64,000 bases of DNA from Crenobacter intestini (GCF_004919095.1 NZ_STGJ01000013.1:36068-100067), one strand, 5' to 3'. Counted from the first letter of the stretch, positions 1 through 10,488 are shown. Program-made: numbers and translations. The notes: generated by a model not told the origin, from the letters alone.

Positions 1-55
1 ATGAAAAATCATCCGTTTTCAAAAGCCGGTGCGCACGGCGAAAGTGGTAGGCCAA
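1..55 (-). CDS. rnpA: Ribonuclease P protein component (5' end only, runs off the window)
   Basis: On the minus strand a TTG at 53-55 opens a frame reading MAYHFRRAHRLLKTDDFS, which matches the usual start of the RnpA protein (basic, LLKxxDFS). RnpA binds the RNase P RNA and helps mature tRNA 5' ends. Only 18 codons are in the window. The start lies 4 nt after the rpmH stop, and the AAGG just upstream can serve as ribosome site, so the gene is probably translated after rpmH from the same mRNA. There is no ATG or GTG nearby in this frame, so TTG is the best start. Confidence 0.8.
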   Translation of the reverse strand, partial: MAYHFRRAHRLLKTDDFS

Positions 56-59
56 GGCC

Positions 60-194
60 TTATACGGACAGGCGCTTGCGGCCCTTGGCACGGCGGGCGG
101 CCAGAACGGCGCGACCACCACGGGTCTTGGAGCGGACGAGGAAGCCGTGGGTACGCTTGCGGCGGGTCGTGGAGGGCTGGTAAGTGCGTTTCAT
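60..194 (-). CDS. rpmH: 50S ribosomal protein L34
   Basis: A 44-residue, very basic protein starting [18 protein letters not shown] and ending GRKRLSV, the complete and typical L34 sequence. L34 is a late-assembling protein of the large ribosomal subunit. It sits immediately before rnpA on the minus strand and divergent from dnaA, the arrangement seen at the dnaA locus of most bacteria. A longer in-frame extension exists upstream but is noncoding; the ATG at 192-194 gives the family length exactly. Confidence 0.97.
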   Translation of the reverse strand: MKRTYQPSTTRRKRTHGFLVRSKTRGGRAVLAARRAKGRKRLSV

Positions 195-231
195 GATGCT
201 ATTCCTGTTTCGAAACGGAAATAAACGCGGG

Positions 232-260
232 ATTACATCGATAAACCCCCTTGTTGTCAA
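232..260 (-). promoter_or_regulatory. rpmH promoter (sigma-70 type)
   Basis: On the minus strand TTGACA (255-260) is followed after exactly 17 bp by TGTAAT (232-237): 6/6 and 5/6 matches to the -35 and -10 hexamers. It points at rpmH, giving a short leader before the ATG at 194. Confidence 0.75.
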
Positions 261-270
261 GCACTTATTT

Positions 271-300
271 TTGACAGCCCTGTGGATAACTTGTGTAAAA
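271..300 (+). promoter_or_regulatory. dnaA promoter with embedded DnaA box
   Basis: TTGACA (271-276) is followed after 17 bp by TGTAAA (294-299). The perfect DnaA box TGTGGATAA occupies 281-289, inside the spacer, and a second box-like 9-mer (TGTGTAAAA, 292-300) covers the -10. DnaA bound here would block RNA polymerase, which fits the well-known autorepression of dnaA. The -10 is only a 4/6 match, so the exact start is uncertain. Confidence 0.55.
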
Positions 301-496
301 ACCGTTAGAATGGGTGAGCTTGGCGCCTTGTTCGCCGCGGGCACACCGCTGACCCCGCGCGGCGCCGCCGATCCCCGGCCCTGTCGCGCCGGGCGTCGCG
401 TACCCGAATACCTGAGCCGGCCCCGCGGGGCCGGCATGTCTTTCGCAACCCGGACTGTCCACAGGCCCGTCCGGGTTTGGCAAGCAAGATTGAGTA

Positions 497-1888
497 ATGA
501 ACGAACTGGATCAACTGTGGCCGGCGTGCCTTGAGCGCCTTGCCGCCGAACTGTCTTCGCAGCAGTTCAACACCTGGATCAAACCGCTCGCCGCCGAGCT
601 CGGCGACGAGGGCCTGGTGTTGCTCGCGCCCAACCGGTTCATCCTGCAGTTCATCAAGGACCGCTTCCTCGACCGCATCCAGGGCCTGGTCAACGAGCTG
701 GCCGGCGAGATCCCGATCGAGCTGCGCGTCGGCGCCGGCATGAAACCGGTCACCCCGCCGTCGGTCAGCGCCGCCGCGCCGCGCCCGGCGCCGGCCCAGC
801 CGGCCGCGCCGACGGTCGCCGAGCAGGCCAAGCAGGCCGCCGTGAAGGCGATCGGCAACCACGAGAGCACCCGGCTGAATCCGGCGTTCACCTTCGAGAG
901 CCTGGTCACCGGCAAGGGCAACCAGCTCGCGCGCGCGGCCGCCTTGCAGATCGCCGAGAACCCGGGCGACCCGGCGTACAACCCGCTGTTCGTGTACGGC
1001 GGCGTCGGCCTCGGCAAGACCCACCTGATCCAGGCGATCGGCAACCATGTGTTCCAGAAGAACCCGCAGGCGCGGGTGCGCTACATCCACGCCGAGCGCT
1101 ACGTCGCCGACATCATGCGCGCGTACCAGCACAAGGCCTTCGACGAGTTCAAGCGTTACTACCACTCGCTCGACCTGTTGCTGATCGACGACATCCAGTT
1201 CTTCGCCGGCAAGAACCGCACGCAGGAAGAGTTCTTCTACGCATTCAACGCGCTGATCGAAGGCGGCAAGCAGGTGATCATGACCTGCGACACCTACCCC
1301 AAGCAGATCGAGGGGATGGAAGAGCGGCTGATCTCGCGCTTCTCGTGGGGGCTGACCGTCGAGATCCAGCCGCCGGAGCTGGAGATGCGGGTGGCGATCC
1401 TGATGAAGAAGGCCGAGGTCGACAACATCAAGCTCGACAACAACGTCGCCTTCTTCATCGCGCAGAACGTGCGTTCCAACGTGCGCGAGCTGGAAGGCGC
1501 GCTCAAGCGCGTGGTCGCCTACGCGCGCTTCACCAACCAGCCGATCACCCTCGAGCTGGTGAAGGAAGCGCTGAAGGACATCCTGGCCGCCGGCAACCGG
1601 CAGGTCACCGTCGACGTGATCCAGAAGACCGTCGCCGAGTACTACAAGATCAAGCTGTCCGACATGCACAGCAAAAAGCGTTCGCGCGACATCGCGCGGC
1701 CGCGGCAGGTGGCGATGGCGCTGGCCAAGGAACTGACCCAGCTCTCGCTGCCGAACATCGGCGACGCCTTCGGCGGCCGCGACCACACGACGGTGCTGCA
1801 CGCGTGCAAGACCATCGCCGAGTTGCGGAACAACGACGCGGACATCGCCCACGATTACGAAGCGCTGCTCGCGATGCTGCGCAACTGA
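497..1888 (+). CDS. dnaA: Chromosomal replication initiator DnaA
   Basis: 463 residues, normal length. Domain I (about 1-75) begins [15 protein letters not shown]; a Pro/Ala-rich linker (domain II) spans about 83-110; the AAA+ core carries the Walker A motif GGVGLGKT (168-175) and Walker [10 protein letters not shown]; the C-terminal DNA-binding domain has the DnaA signature [14 protein letters not shown] (about 427-440). DnaA-ATP binds 9-bp DnaA boxes, melts oriC and loads DnaB. It is followed 39 bp later by dnaN. The ribosome site is weak, but the ATG fits the family N-terminus. Confidence 0.98.
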   Translation: MNELDQLWPACLERLAAELSSQQFNTWIKPLAAELGDEGLVLLAPNRFILQFIKDRFLDRIQGLVNELAGEIPIELRVGAGMKPVTPPSVSAAAPRPAPAQPAAPTVAEQAKQAAVKAIGNHESTRLNPAFTFESLVTGKGNQLARAAALQIAENPGDPAYNPLFVYGGVGLGKTHLIQAIGNHVFQKNPQARVRYIHAERYVADIMRAYQHKAFDEFKRYYHSLDLLLIDDIQFFAGKNRTQEEFFYAFNALIEGGKQVIMTCDTYPKQIEGMEERLISRFSWGLTVEIQPPELEMRVAILMKKAEVDNIKLDNNVAFFIAQNVRSNVRELEGALKRVVAYARFTNQPITLELVKEALKDILAAGNRQVTVDVIQKTVAEYYKIKLSDMHSKKRSRDIARPRQVAMALAKELTQLSLPNIGDAFGGRDHTTVLHACKTIAELRNNDADIAHDYEALLAMLRN

Positions 1889-1927
1889 CCAACCTAACCA
1901 CCTGTTTCTGAATCGGGAGCCCACCGC

Positions 1928-3037
1928 ATGCTGATCCTGCAAGCCGAACGCGACGCCCTGTTGAAGCCCCTGCTGGCCGTGACCGGCATCGTCGAGCGAC
2001 GCCACACGCTGCCCATCCTGTCCAACGTGCTGATCGAGAAGAAAGGCGGCGTGGTGAGCTTCCTCGCCACCGACCTGGAAATCCAGATCACCACCGCGAG
2101 CCCCGATGAGCTGCCGGGCGAAGACTTCCGGCTGACCACCTCGGCCAAGAAGCTGCAGGACATCCTGCGCGCGATCCCCGACAAGGCGGTGGTCACCCTC
2201 GAATCGCTGGACGGCGGCCGCCTGGTGCTGAAGGCCGGCAAGAGCCGCTTCAACCTGCAGACGCTGCCGGCGGACGACTTCCCGCTGGTGAGCGCGGCCA
2301 GCCAGCCGCAGGCGGTGTTCAGCCTGCCGCAGCGCGACCTCAAGCGCCTGCTCTCGCAGGTGCAGTTCGCGATGGCGGTGCAGGACATCCGTTACTACCT
2401 GAACGGCCTGTTGCTGCAGACCGAGGGCAACCAGGTGCGCCTGGTGTCCACCGACGGCCACCGCCTGGCCTTCGCCGCCGCCGAGCACGACGGCGATTTG
2501 CCGCGCAGCGAGCTGATCCTGCCGCGCAAGACCGTGCTCGAGCTGTACAAGCTGCTGCAGGACAGCGACGAGCTAATCAGCATCGAGCTGTTGTCCAACC
2601 AGGTGCGCTTCAGCTTCGGCGCCACCGTGATCATCAGCAAGGTGGTCGACGGCAAGTTCCCCGACTACAACCGCGTGATCCCGCTCGACAACGACAAGCT
2701 GTTCCTGATCGAGCGGCTGACCTTCCTGCACGCGCTGCAGCGCGCCGCCATCCTCGCCAACGAGAAATTCCGCGGCGTGCGGCTGGTGCTGAAGAACGGC
2801 GCGATGTCGATCCTGTGTACCAACAGCGAACAGGAAGAGGCCGAGGAAGAGCTGGAGATCGCCTTCCAGGGCGACTCGCTGGAGATCGGCTTCAACATCA
2901 ACTACCTCTTGGACGTGCTGACCAACCTGCCGGCGGACACGCTGCAGCTGGCGTTCGGCGACGCCGCGCGTTCGGCGCTGTTCACCATCCCGGGCAACAG
3001 CAACTTCAAGTACATCGTGATGCCGATGCGCATCTGA
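1928..3037 (+). CDS. dnaN: DNA polymerase III beta subunit (sliding clamp)
   Basis: 369 residues, as expected for a three-fold-repeat beta clamp. The N-terminus MLILQAERDALLKPLLAVTG and the C-terminal tail ending VMPMRI are typical; the hydrophobic tail is part of the pocket that binds polymerase and other clamp partners. A GGGAG ribosome site lies before the ATG. It stands directly after dnaA, probably as one operon. The usual next gene, recF, is absent and gyrB follows after 88 bp. Confidence 0.97.
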   Translation: MLILQAERDALLKPLLAVTGIVERRHTLPILSNVLIEKKGGVVSFLATDLEIQITTASPDELPGEDFRLTTSAKKLQDILRAIPDKAVVTLESLDGGRLVLKAGKSRFNLQTLPADDFPLVSAASQPQAVFSLPQRDLKRLLSQVQFAMAVQDIRYYLNGLLLQTEGNQVRLVSTDGHRLAFAAAEHDGDLPRSELILPRKTVLELYKLLQDSDELISIELLSNQVRFSFGATVIISKVVDGKFPDYNRVIPLDNDKLFLIERLTFLHALQRAAILANEKFRGVRLVLKNGAMSILCTNSEQEEAEEELEIAFQGDSLEIGFNINYLLDVLTNLPADTLQLAFGDAARSALFTIPGNSNFKYIVMPMRI

Positions 3038-3107
3038 CGGGCGCGGCACACGCCCAGCGGCGGGGCGCCACGGCGCCCCGGCAAGGATCCCTGATCCCGA
3101 ATTTTGA

Positions 3108-5516
<2,409 letters not shown>

Positions 5517-5530
5517 TCGCGCGGATACGG

Positions 5531-5618
5531 GTAGGGTGGGTTAGGCCGCAGGCCGTAACCCACCACAGACCACCTGCCAGATAGACCAAGGCCAGCCGGC
5601 AACGGCTGGCCTTTTTTG
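5531..5618 (+). repeat. 88-bp repeat, copy A, carrying the gyrB terminator
   Basis: Contains the inverted pair GGTGGGTTA / TAACCCACC, and then a perfect 10-bp stem AGGCCAGCCG / CGGCTGGCCT (5589-5598, 5603-5612) followed by six T. The second half is a textbook Rho-independent terminator for gyrB. Copy B, exactly 450 bp further on, matches at about nine positions in ten. Confidence 0.85.
5589..5617 (+). terminator. Rho-independent terminator after gyrB
   Basis: Perfect 10-bp GC-rich stem with a GCAA tetraloop and a six-T tail, 72 bp after the gyrB stop. Confidence 0.85.
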
Positions 5619-5739
5619 CGGCTAAGTCCGACGGATGTGTGGCACAAGCTGAGCAGATCATGCCTGCTGTGCGGTGGGTTACGCCGCCCTACCTGCTATG
5701 AATCACCACGCACATGGGAAGCCGCCCCAGCCCCGTAGC

Positions 5740-5960
5740 CGCAAGCCGTGGCGAAGCTGGCCGACAAGGTTTTAAGCCGCCTCTTGTCTGAGCGGATCGC
5801 GGTAGCGAGCCGCGAGTTAGGCGGCGCCTTGTCGGCCGGCTTCGCCGCGGGGTTTCGCGGCGGCTTCGGGTCGCCTTTTCTTTCGGCCATTTCTTTTGGC
5901 GAGACAAAAGAAATGGCCCCGTCCGCCGCGCGGAAGCGGCAAGAAAACATCCGCGTAGCG
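5740..5960. repeat. Interspersed repeat with a 14-bp perfect hairpin
   Basis: The core is GGCCATTTCTTTTG (5885-5898), a 6-nt loop GCGAGA, and CAAAAGAAATGGCC (5905-5918). The surrounding sequence (GCGGTAGCGAGCCGCGAG; GGCTTCGCCGCGGGG) is made of short palindromes. From memory, similar intergenic blocks occur in many copies in beta- and gammaproteobacterial genomes; that is recollection, not a search. The ATG frame through it (78 codons) is not supported as a gene. Confidence 0.5.
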
Positions 5961-5980
5961 GATTCAAAAAGAATCGTTTG

Positions 5981-6068
5981 GTAGGGTGAGTTAGGCCACA
6001 GGCCGTAACCCACCATCGATCACCTACCAGACAGACCAAGGCCAGCCGATAACGGCTGGCCTTTTTTT
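5981..6068. repeat. 88-bp repeat, copy B
   Basis: Second copy of the block at 5531, with the same inverted pair and a second complete terminator stem AGGCCAGCCG / CGGCTGGCCT (6039-6048, 6053-6062) with seven T. It lies 84 bp beyond the stop of the convergent restriction-like gene, but its T-tract is on the plus strand, so it does not terminate that gene. Confidence 0.8.
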
Positions 6069-6151
6069 GGTGACTCCCGACAGACTTTGGCTGGTGGGGG
6101 AAGTCTGTTTTTGAGTCTGCTACGCGGACGCATTTAAGTGCCGCTTCCTCG

Positions 6152-7501
6152 CTAACCAAGCGCAGCAGTCCCTCTCCCAACCTGCGCCCTAAAACTCACT
6201 GCCTCCAACTGACAATGTTGCTCCACCGCACCCGGTAGTTCAAAAAATTGCACGCTGCTGGCCTGAAAATGTAAGCCGTACACACGGTAGATCACGTAGG
6301 CGTCCGGCTGTTCTTTGGCTGCGTTGATCTCGTTAGCTGAGATGTAAAATGCTGTGTCAGCGGGGCCCTGTGTGGATTTTACTTCTATCAATTTTGGACG
6401 ACCGTCTGGATGGTAGGACGCAATATCATAGCCGGCTGCAGCATTATGCAGAGCTACGTGTTGTACCTGCTGTGCCAGGTCGTTGCAGCCTTGCTGAGTC
6501 AAGCGGTCAATTTCGTATTGAAGTACCAATAGCTCGCCACACAAGCCAAGGCCGCGGTTGCGCTCGTCACGGGCGGCCCAATCAATCACATTGGCCTGGC
6601 TGCGCTTGGATTTGCCTCGAATAGCCACGGGGGTAGCCACAGGCGGCTCCACTCGCTGAAGCTGTAACGTTGGAGGCAACATAATTGGTGGACAGTACAG
6701 CGGATTAAGCGCTGGTCGATACGGTAGCCCCATTTCATGTAGCTGGTTGGTGCTTAGATCCCAGTTTTGAATCTGCCAAATAAAATGCACAGGCCTGACC
6801 AACTGCGGGTCATGCTGGTGATAAGCTAGCACCCCCATATAGGCATAACGATCGGTACGGTTGCCACGCAAAAAAAGGTGGATATTACGTTGGTTGGGGT
6901 CATGCTGCAGTAGTTGCTGAATCACAGATGAGTGAAAGTCATGCCTGTTTTGCGACTCCCAAATCAGGTAGCCATCTTCGGTGATAGAATCTTGGTACGG
7001 GTTGCCTTCGGTAGGCTCACCTAGTGTCACCAAAAATACAAAATGTCCGCTGCCCTTGGGCGAGTCCACAATACCAGATATGCCCCAGCGCCCTGCACCA
7101 GGGGTAAAAATACAGCCTGGCTCAAACAGTTGGGAGATGTCGTGCCGGCTATAGCGCTGGTAGCGTTGTAATACTGGCTTGGGCACGATCTGAAATCCCA
7201 GCCCCTGCAGAATAGAAAAACATGGCGATCTCAGGCCTCCGGTAAATGAATTAGACGATAGCGGCTGACCCAGTAGTTGCCCCACAGCCAAACCTAGCAC
7301 GGCCTTCGGAGGATAACGCTGGCTATTGTGTAACAGGTCGTAATCAGTGGAGTCGGAGTAGCCATACTGGGCTGCATGCTCCAAGCTAAAATTTTCCAGT
7401 ACCGTCAATACATGCTGCTCGGTCAACCCGGATAGGTGATGCCGAAGTTGATGAATACGGCCGCTAGGGCCAATAGACACTGAGAGATCACTGCTTACCA
7501 T
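6152..7501 (-). CDS. Orphan modification-dependent restriction-type endonuclease candidate (ScoMcrA-like head, DUF3427-like, DUF3883-like nuclease)
   Basis: 449 residues. Residues 17-105 look like the ScoMcrA-type N-terminal head (YPPKAVLGLAVG, SFTGG, LQGLGFQIV). Residues 113-246 resemble the DUF3427 reader module (RYSRHDISQLFEPG, GRWGISGIVDSPKGSGHFVF, YLIWESQ). Residues 308-410 resemble DUF3883, a PD-(D/E)XK-type fold, with a candidate active site of E323 (GEL), D359 (GYDI), E373 and K375 (IEVK). The sequence is visibly lower in GC than its neighbours, the gene is solitary with no methylase or helicase beside it, and it is bordered on one side by repeats: a picture of horizontal gain. Cleavage of modified DNA is inferred from domain type only. 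An alternative is a DNA-binding protein with a degenerate nuclease. Confidence 0.6.
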   Translation of the reverse strand: MVSSDLSVSIGPSGRIHQLRHHLSGLTEQHVLTVLENFSLEHAAQYGYSDSTDYDLLHNSQRYPPKAVLGLAVGQLLGQPLSSNSFTGGLRSPCFSILQGLGFQIVPKPVLQRYQRYSRHDISQLFEPGCIFTPGAGRWGISGIVDSPKGSGHFVFLVTLGEPTEGNPYQDSITEDGYLIWESQNRHDFHSSVIQQLLQHDPNQRNIHLFLRGNRTDRYAYMGVLAYHQHDPQLVRPVHFIWQIQNWDLSTNQLHEMGLPYRPALNPLYCPPIMLPPTLQLQRVEPPVATPVAIRGKSKRSQANVIDWAARDERNRGLGLCGELLVLQYEIDRLTQQGCNDLAQQVQHVALHNAAAGYDIASYHPDGRPKLIEVKSTQGPADTAFYISANEINAAKEQPDAYVIYRVYGLHFQASSVQFFELPGAVEQHCQLEAVSFRAQVGRGTAALG

Positions 7502-7817
7502 GCAATATATCCTATATGTTTAACCACAGCTTATGACGTAGCTCTTTCGGCTGCAATATGCATATAGATAATTAGTGACTACATGTAGTTGACCTCTCAT
7601 TTACACTGTCTGACTTTACTGTGCTACTCCTCTGCAGCCCACTTCAGTAGTTACACATGAGCAAACAATGTGGTGTGCCTACCTCGTGGGTGCGCATAAT
7701 CATGCCAATGTTCTTCCCGTAGGGCCACTTCTTGCTTAAGATCAAGCGCCCCCACATCCGGGGGCGGGTCCGCCGCCACCATCCCGGCGCGCGGACGCTG
7801 ACCGCAAGGAGCACACC
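7502..7817. other. Gap between the restriction-like gene and the ABM protein
   Basis: 316 bp without a supported gene. 7502-7640 is AT-rich and probably holds the promoter of the minus-strand gene; from about 7740 base composition returns to that of the chromosome, so the right border of the acquired segment is likely near 7650-7740. A short palindrome CCCCCACATCCGGGGG lies at 7750-7765. No repeat matching the left border was found. Confidence 0.5.
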
Positions 7818-8360
7818 ATGCCCGCCGAACCGTTGACCTTTTTGCTGTCGCGCCGCGTCGACGCGGCGCACCACGATGAATTCCTGCGCTGGATGCGCAC
7901 CGGGGAGGCGCTGGCCGCCACCCGGCCGGGCTTTCTCGGCGCCGGCCTGTTCTCGCCGCCGGCCGGCGGCGACGCCTGGCAGATCGTGTTCCGCTTCGCC
8001 GACGAGGCCAGCCTCGCCGCGTGGCTGCACGACCCGGAACGAGGCGCGTGGCTGGCAGGTGGCACCCACCTGGTGCAGGCGAGCGAGGCGCAGTGCGCGC
8101 GCGGGCTGGACGGCTGGTTTGCCGCGCCGCCGCCGCGCTGGAAGCAAACCATCGCGGTGTGGCTGGCGTTCTTTCCGGTGTCGCTCGCGCTCAACGGCGT
8201 GCTGGGCGACTGGCTATCGCAGTTTCCGCTGCTGTGGCGGGTGCTGATCTCGACGCTGATGCTGACGCCGCTGATGGTCGGCGTGGTGATCCCCTTCGTC
8301 AGCCGCAAGCTGCGCCGCTGGCTGGCGCCGCCGCTGCCGGCCTCGCTGGCCGGCCGCTAG
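7818..8360 (+). CDS. Membrane-anchored antibiotic-biosynthesis-monooxygenase (ABM) family protein
   Basis: 180 residues. The first about 100 form an ABM-type ferredoxin-like domain (RRVDAAHHDEFLRWMRTGEALAATRPGFLGAGLF). Two hydrophobic helices follow (about 111-130 and 139-160) and a basic tail ends the protein, so it is probably an inner-membrane protein with the ABM domain in the cytoplasm. Proteins of this ABM-plus-two-helices layout are common but their reaction is not established. AAGGAG precedes the ATG by 6 nt. The stop codon overlaps the stop of the convergent bestrophin gene by 3 bp. Confidence 0.75.
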   Translation: MPAEPLTFLLSRRVDAAHHDEFLRWMRTGEALAATRPGFLGAGLFSPPAGGDAWQIVFRFADEASLAAWLHDPERGAWLAGGTHLVQASEAQCARGLDGWFAAPPPRWKQTIAVWLAFFPVSLALNGVLGDWLSQFPLLWRVLISTLMLTPLMVGVVIPFVSRKLRRWLAPPLPASLAGR

Positions 8361-9286
8361 ATCAGGTTGAAGCGCCGCTCGGGCGGCGGCGGCAGCACGC
8401 GCATCGGCTCCTGCAGCATTTCGTGCAGCGACGCCTCGATGTTGTAGCTGAGGGAAAACAGCGGCAAATCGTTCGGCTCGACGCCGAACGGCTCTTCGAT
8501 CTCGCCGCCGATCTCGTCCAGCGCGAAGAAGGTGTACGCGATGAAGCAGGCGATCAGCGGCGTCCACCAGCCGATGCTGGCGGCCAGCGCAAACGGCAGC
8601 AGCAGGCAGTACACGCTGACGGTGCGGGTGAGCAGCACGCGGTAGGTATAAGGAAACGGCGTGCCGGCGATGCGCTCGCAGCCGCCCTGCACCTCGCTCA
8701 AGGTGTTGAGGTGGGCCTCCAGCAACTGCAGTTGCAGCATTTCAAGCCGGCCCTGCTGCTGCAGGCCGCTCGCCATCTTGCCTAGCCACAACAGCACGAT
8801 CAGCGGCCGGTTGTCGGCGCGCGCCAGCCGTTCGCAGGCGTCGGTCGGCAGCAGGCGTTCGAGGTCGGCGCCGGCGTCGCTGCCGCGCAGGTGGTGGGCG
8901 AGCGCCTGCGCGAAGGCGGCCACGCCGCGCACGAACTGGCAGCGTGCCTCGCTCACCTCTGGGTGCGGCGTGAAGCACAGCATCTGCCGCGCCAGCGAGC
9001 GCGAGCTGTTAAGCAGCGTGCCCCACAGCTTGCGGCCTTCCCAGTAGCGCTCGTAGCTGACCGTGTTGCGAAAGCCGAGGAACAGCGCGAGCGTCACCCC
9101 CATCAGCGTGAACGCGGAGACGGTCAGCCTGCTGCCGCCGGCGTGCAGCGGCCACCACGGGCGCAGCCACAGCGCAAGGCAGGACACGCCGCCGATCAGC
9201 GCGAGGCGGGGCAACAGGCGCGGCAATACCGAGCCGCGCCCGGCGAACAGCAGGCGCAACCAGTGGCGGTGGGGCAGGACGATCAT
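8357..9286 (-). CDS. Bestrophin-family membrane channel protein
   Basis: 309 residues from the ATG at 9284-9286. Hydrophobic segments lie near 30-45, 55-75, 210-235 and 235-260. The motifs FLGFRNTVSYERYWEGRKLWG (FRNxxSYxRxWE) and EIGGEIEEPFGVEPNDLPL are hallmarks of bacterial bestrophin-like (UPF0187) channels, which form pentameric ion channels in the inner membrane. The acidic EIEEPF segment corresponds to the family's conserved cytoplasmic site. The frame is open far upstream, but only this ATG gives the family N-terminus (IVLPHRHWLRLLF). Confidence 0.88.
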   Translation of the reverse strand: MIVLPHRHWLRLLFAGRGSVLPRLLPRLALIGGVSCLALWLRPWWPLHAGGSRLTVSAFTLMGVTLALFLGFRNTVSYERYWEGRKLWGTLLNSSRSLARQMLCFTPHPEVSEARCQFVRGVAAFAQALAHHLRGSDAGADLERLLPTDACERLARADNRPLIVLLWLGKMASGLQQQGRLEMLQLQLLEAHLNTLSEVQGGCERIAGTPFPYTYRVLLTRTVSVYCLLLPFALAASIGWWTPLIACFIAYTFFALDEIGGEIEEPFGVEPNDLPLFSLSYNIEASLHEMLQEPMRVLPPPPERRFNLI

Positions 9287-9384
9287 GCGGGGCAGCCGGC
9301 AAAAGCGGCAGCATAGGTGGCGCGACGGGCGTTCGCCTTGCGCGCGGCGCGAATCTGCCCGCGCGTGGCGCGCGACGGCAAACG

Positions 9385-9963
9385 CTACCAGTCGTGGCCG
9401 CGCCCGGCCAGGTAATGCGCGAGGTGCACCACCAGCGCGTGCGACGGCGACTGCAGGCCGAACAGTACGCCGGCCGACACCAGCACGCCGCCGGCGACGA
9501 TCAGCCGGCGCATCGGCAAGGTGCCCGCGTCTTCGCAGGCCTTCAGGTAGCCGGCTGACACCCACAGCCCGAGCGCGAGGCCGCTGGCCACCTCGGACAC
9601 CGAATGCACGCCTATCATCAGCCGCGACACGCCGACCAACAGCGCCAGCAGCACGCCGGCCAACTGGCCGTAGAAGGCGCGCGCGCTGTCGCGCGGCCAC
9701 AACTGGCGGCCGAGTACCGGCAGCACGGCGGCGGCGAGATAGCTGTGCCCGCTGACGCCGGTAAAGCGCAGCGCCGGCACGCCGACGCCCCAGCCTATGA
9801 AGGCGAGCTTGCTCGCCAGCACCAGCAGGCCGCCCGCGCCCAGCAGCAACAGCCAGAGACCCGCGCTGCGCAGGTGACCGCGCACGGCCTGCGCCAGCGC
9901 GATCGCCAGCGCGGCGGGCAGGGTTACCGCCGAGTCGCCGGCGTTGGTCAGGAAGTGCCACAT
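9385..9963 (-). CDS. PAP2-family membrane phosphatase
   Basis: 192 residues from MWHFLTNAGDSAV. Several transmembrane helices. The phosphatase motif 2 SGHSY and motif 3 SRLMIGVHSVSEV (SRxxxGxHxxxE) are present; the last acidic residue is Glu where most PAP2 enzymes have Asp. Motif 1 (KxxxxxxRP) is not obvious. Likely dephosphorylates a lipid phosphate or undecaprenyl-type pyrophosphate at the periplasmic face. It is followed by the bestrophin gene in the same direction after 98 bp. An upstream start 45 nt earlier is possible but adds Ala-rich sequence. Confidence 0.75.
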   Translation of the reverse strand: MWHFLTNAGDSAVTLPAALAIALAQAVRGHLRSAGLWLLLLGAGGLLVLASKLAFIGWGVGVPALRFTGVSGHSYLAAAVLPVLGRQLWPRDSARAFYGQLAGVLLALLVGVSRLMIGVHSVSEVASGLALGLWVSAGYLKACEDAGTLPMRRLIVAGGVLVSAGVLFGLQSPSHALVVHLAHYLAGRGHDW

Positions 9964-10051
9964 CCGCTCATCATGGCCGAGCGGCGCCGCCGCCGCCAGC
10001 GCCGCCATCCGTTACAATGACGGCCCGCCGAACCGTACAAGGACGCCCGCG

Positions 10052-10471
10052 ATGGCCCGCAAGCAAAAACCCGCCTCCCCCCAGAACGGCGAAGCGGCGG
10101 CGCGCGCCGCCGCCCAGCAACGCCATGCTCGCGCGCAGGCCGCCTGCCAGGCGGTGCTCGCCGCCTTCGACGCGCTGGAAGCCGCCGACGGCTTCACCGG
10201 CCACGACACCGCGCGCCAGTACGCGCAGATGTGCCGCGTGTACGCGGCCAAGCTGCGCAACGGCAACGTGCTCTCCAGCGCCGACTTCGACGTCGCGGTC
10301 AAGCTGTGCACCGCCGCGCGCCGCGCGCTGCTGCAGCTAGACCCGGCGCTCGCCTTCGCCGGCCAGCCCGGCGCCGACGCGCTGATCGCCGCCGGCGCCG
10401 CCGCCTACACGGTACTGGAAGACAACCACAAGCTGGGTGGCCCCGCCAGCAAACGCCCGCTGCCGTTCTGA
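10052..10471 (+). CDS. Conserved-type hypothetical protein
   Basis: 139 residues, Ala-rich and soluble, starting MARKQKPASPQNGEAAARAAA. The start is chosen because ACAAGG lies 8 nt before this ATG; the frame is open further upstream but overlaps the divergent phosphatase start. Residues 30-130 look alpha-helical (FDALEAADGFTGHDTARQYAQ, KLCTAARRALLQLDPALAF). I recognise no family. A parS-like site begins 2 nt after its stop codon. Confidence 0.6.
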   Translation: MARKQKPASPQNGEAAARAAAQQRHARAQAACQAVLAAFDALEAADGFTGHDTARQYAQMCRVYAAKLRNGNVLSSADFDVAVKLCTAARRALLQLDPALAFAGQPGADALIAAGAAAYTVLEDNHKLGGPASKRPLPF

Positions 10472-10472
10472 T

Positions 10473-10488
10473 TGTTCCACGTGGAACG
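10473..10488. other. parS-like site 1
   Basis: TGTTCCACGTGGAACG: 15/16 match to the palindrome TGTTCCACGTGGAACA used by ParB in many proteobacteria. Lies in the short gap after the 10052 gene. Confidence 0.8.

Larger units (their letters stand above)
195..496. promoter_or_regulatory. Divergent rpmH/dnaA control region
   Basis: Gene-free 302 bp between the divergent rpmH and dnaA genes. It is AT-richer near 220-300 and holds the two promoters annotated separately, one perfect DnaA box (TGTGGATAA, 281-289) and a one-mismatch box (292-300). In many bacteria oriC lies here, but a single good box and no box cluster argue that this is mainly a promoter region. The 310-496 half is GC-rich and I see no clear signal in it. 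Confidence 0.6.
5517..6151. other. Gene-free repeat region downstream of gyrB
   Basis: No gene in 635 bp. The stretch is built of two near-identical 88-bp blocks (5531-5618 and 5981-6068) flanking a different repeat with a perfect 14-bp hairpin (5885-5918), plus a half-copy GGTGGGTTACGCC near 5666. A short open frame across 5748-5984 is the translation of the middle repeat and is unlikely to be a gene. The block marks the left border of the accessory restriction-like gene. Confidence 0.75.

Noticed and set aside
305..2488. Long antisense open frames over dnaA and dnaN (also 3006-5108 over gyrB and others)
   Set aside because: Long frames in the complementary strand of GC-rich genes are expected from codon bias; the translations are low-complexity and match no family.
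5748..5984. 78-codon ATG frame in the gyrB downstream region
   Set aside because: It is the translation of an interspersed hairpin repeat, with no ribosome site.
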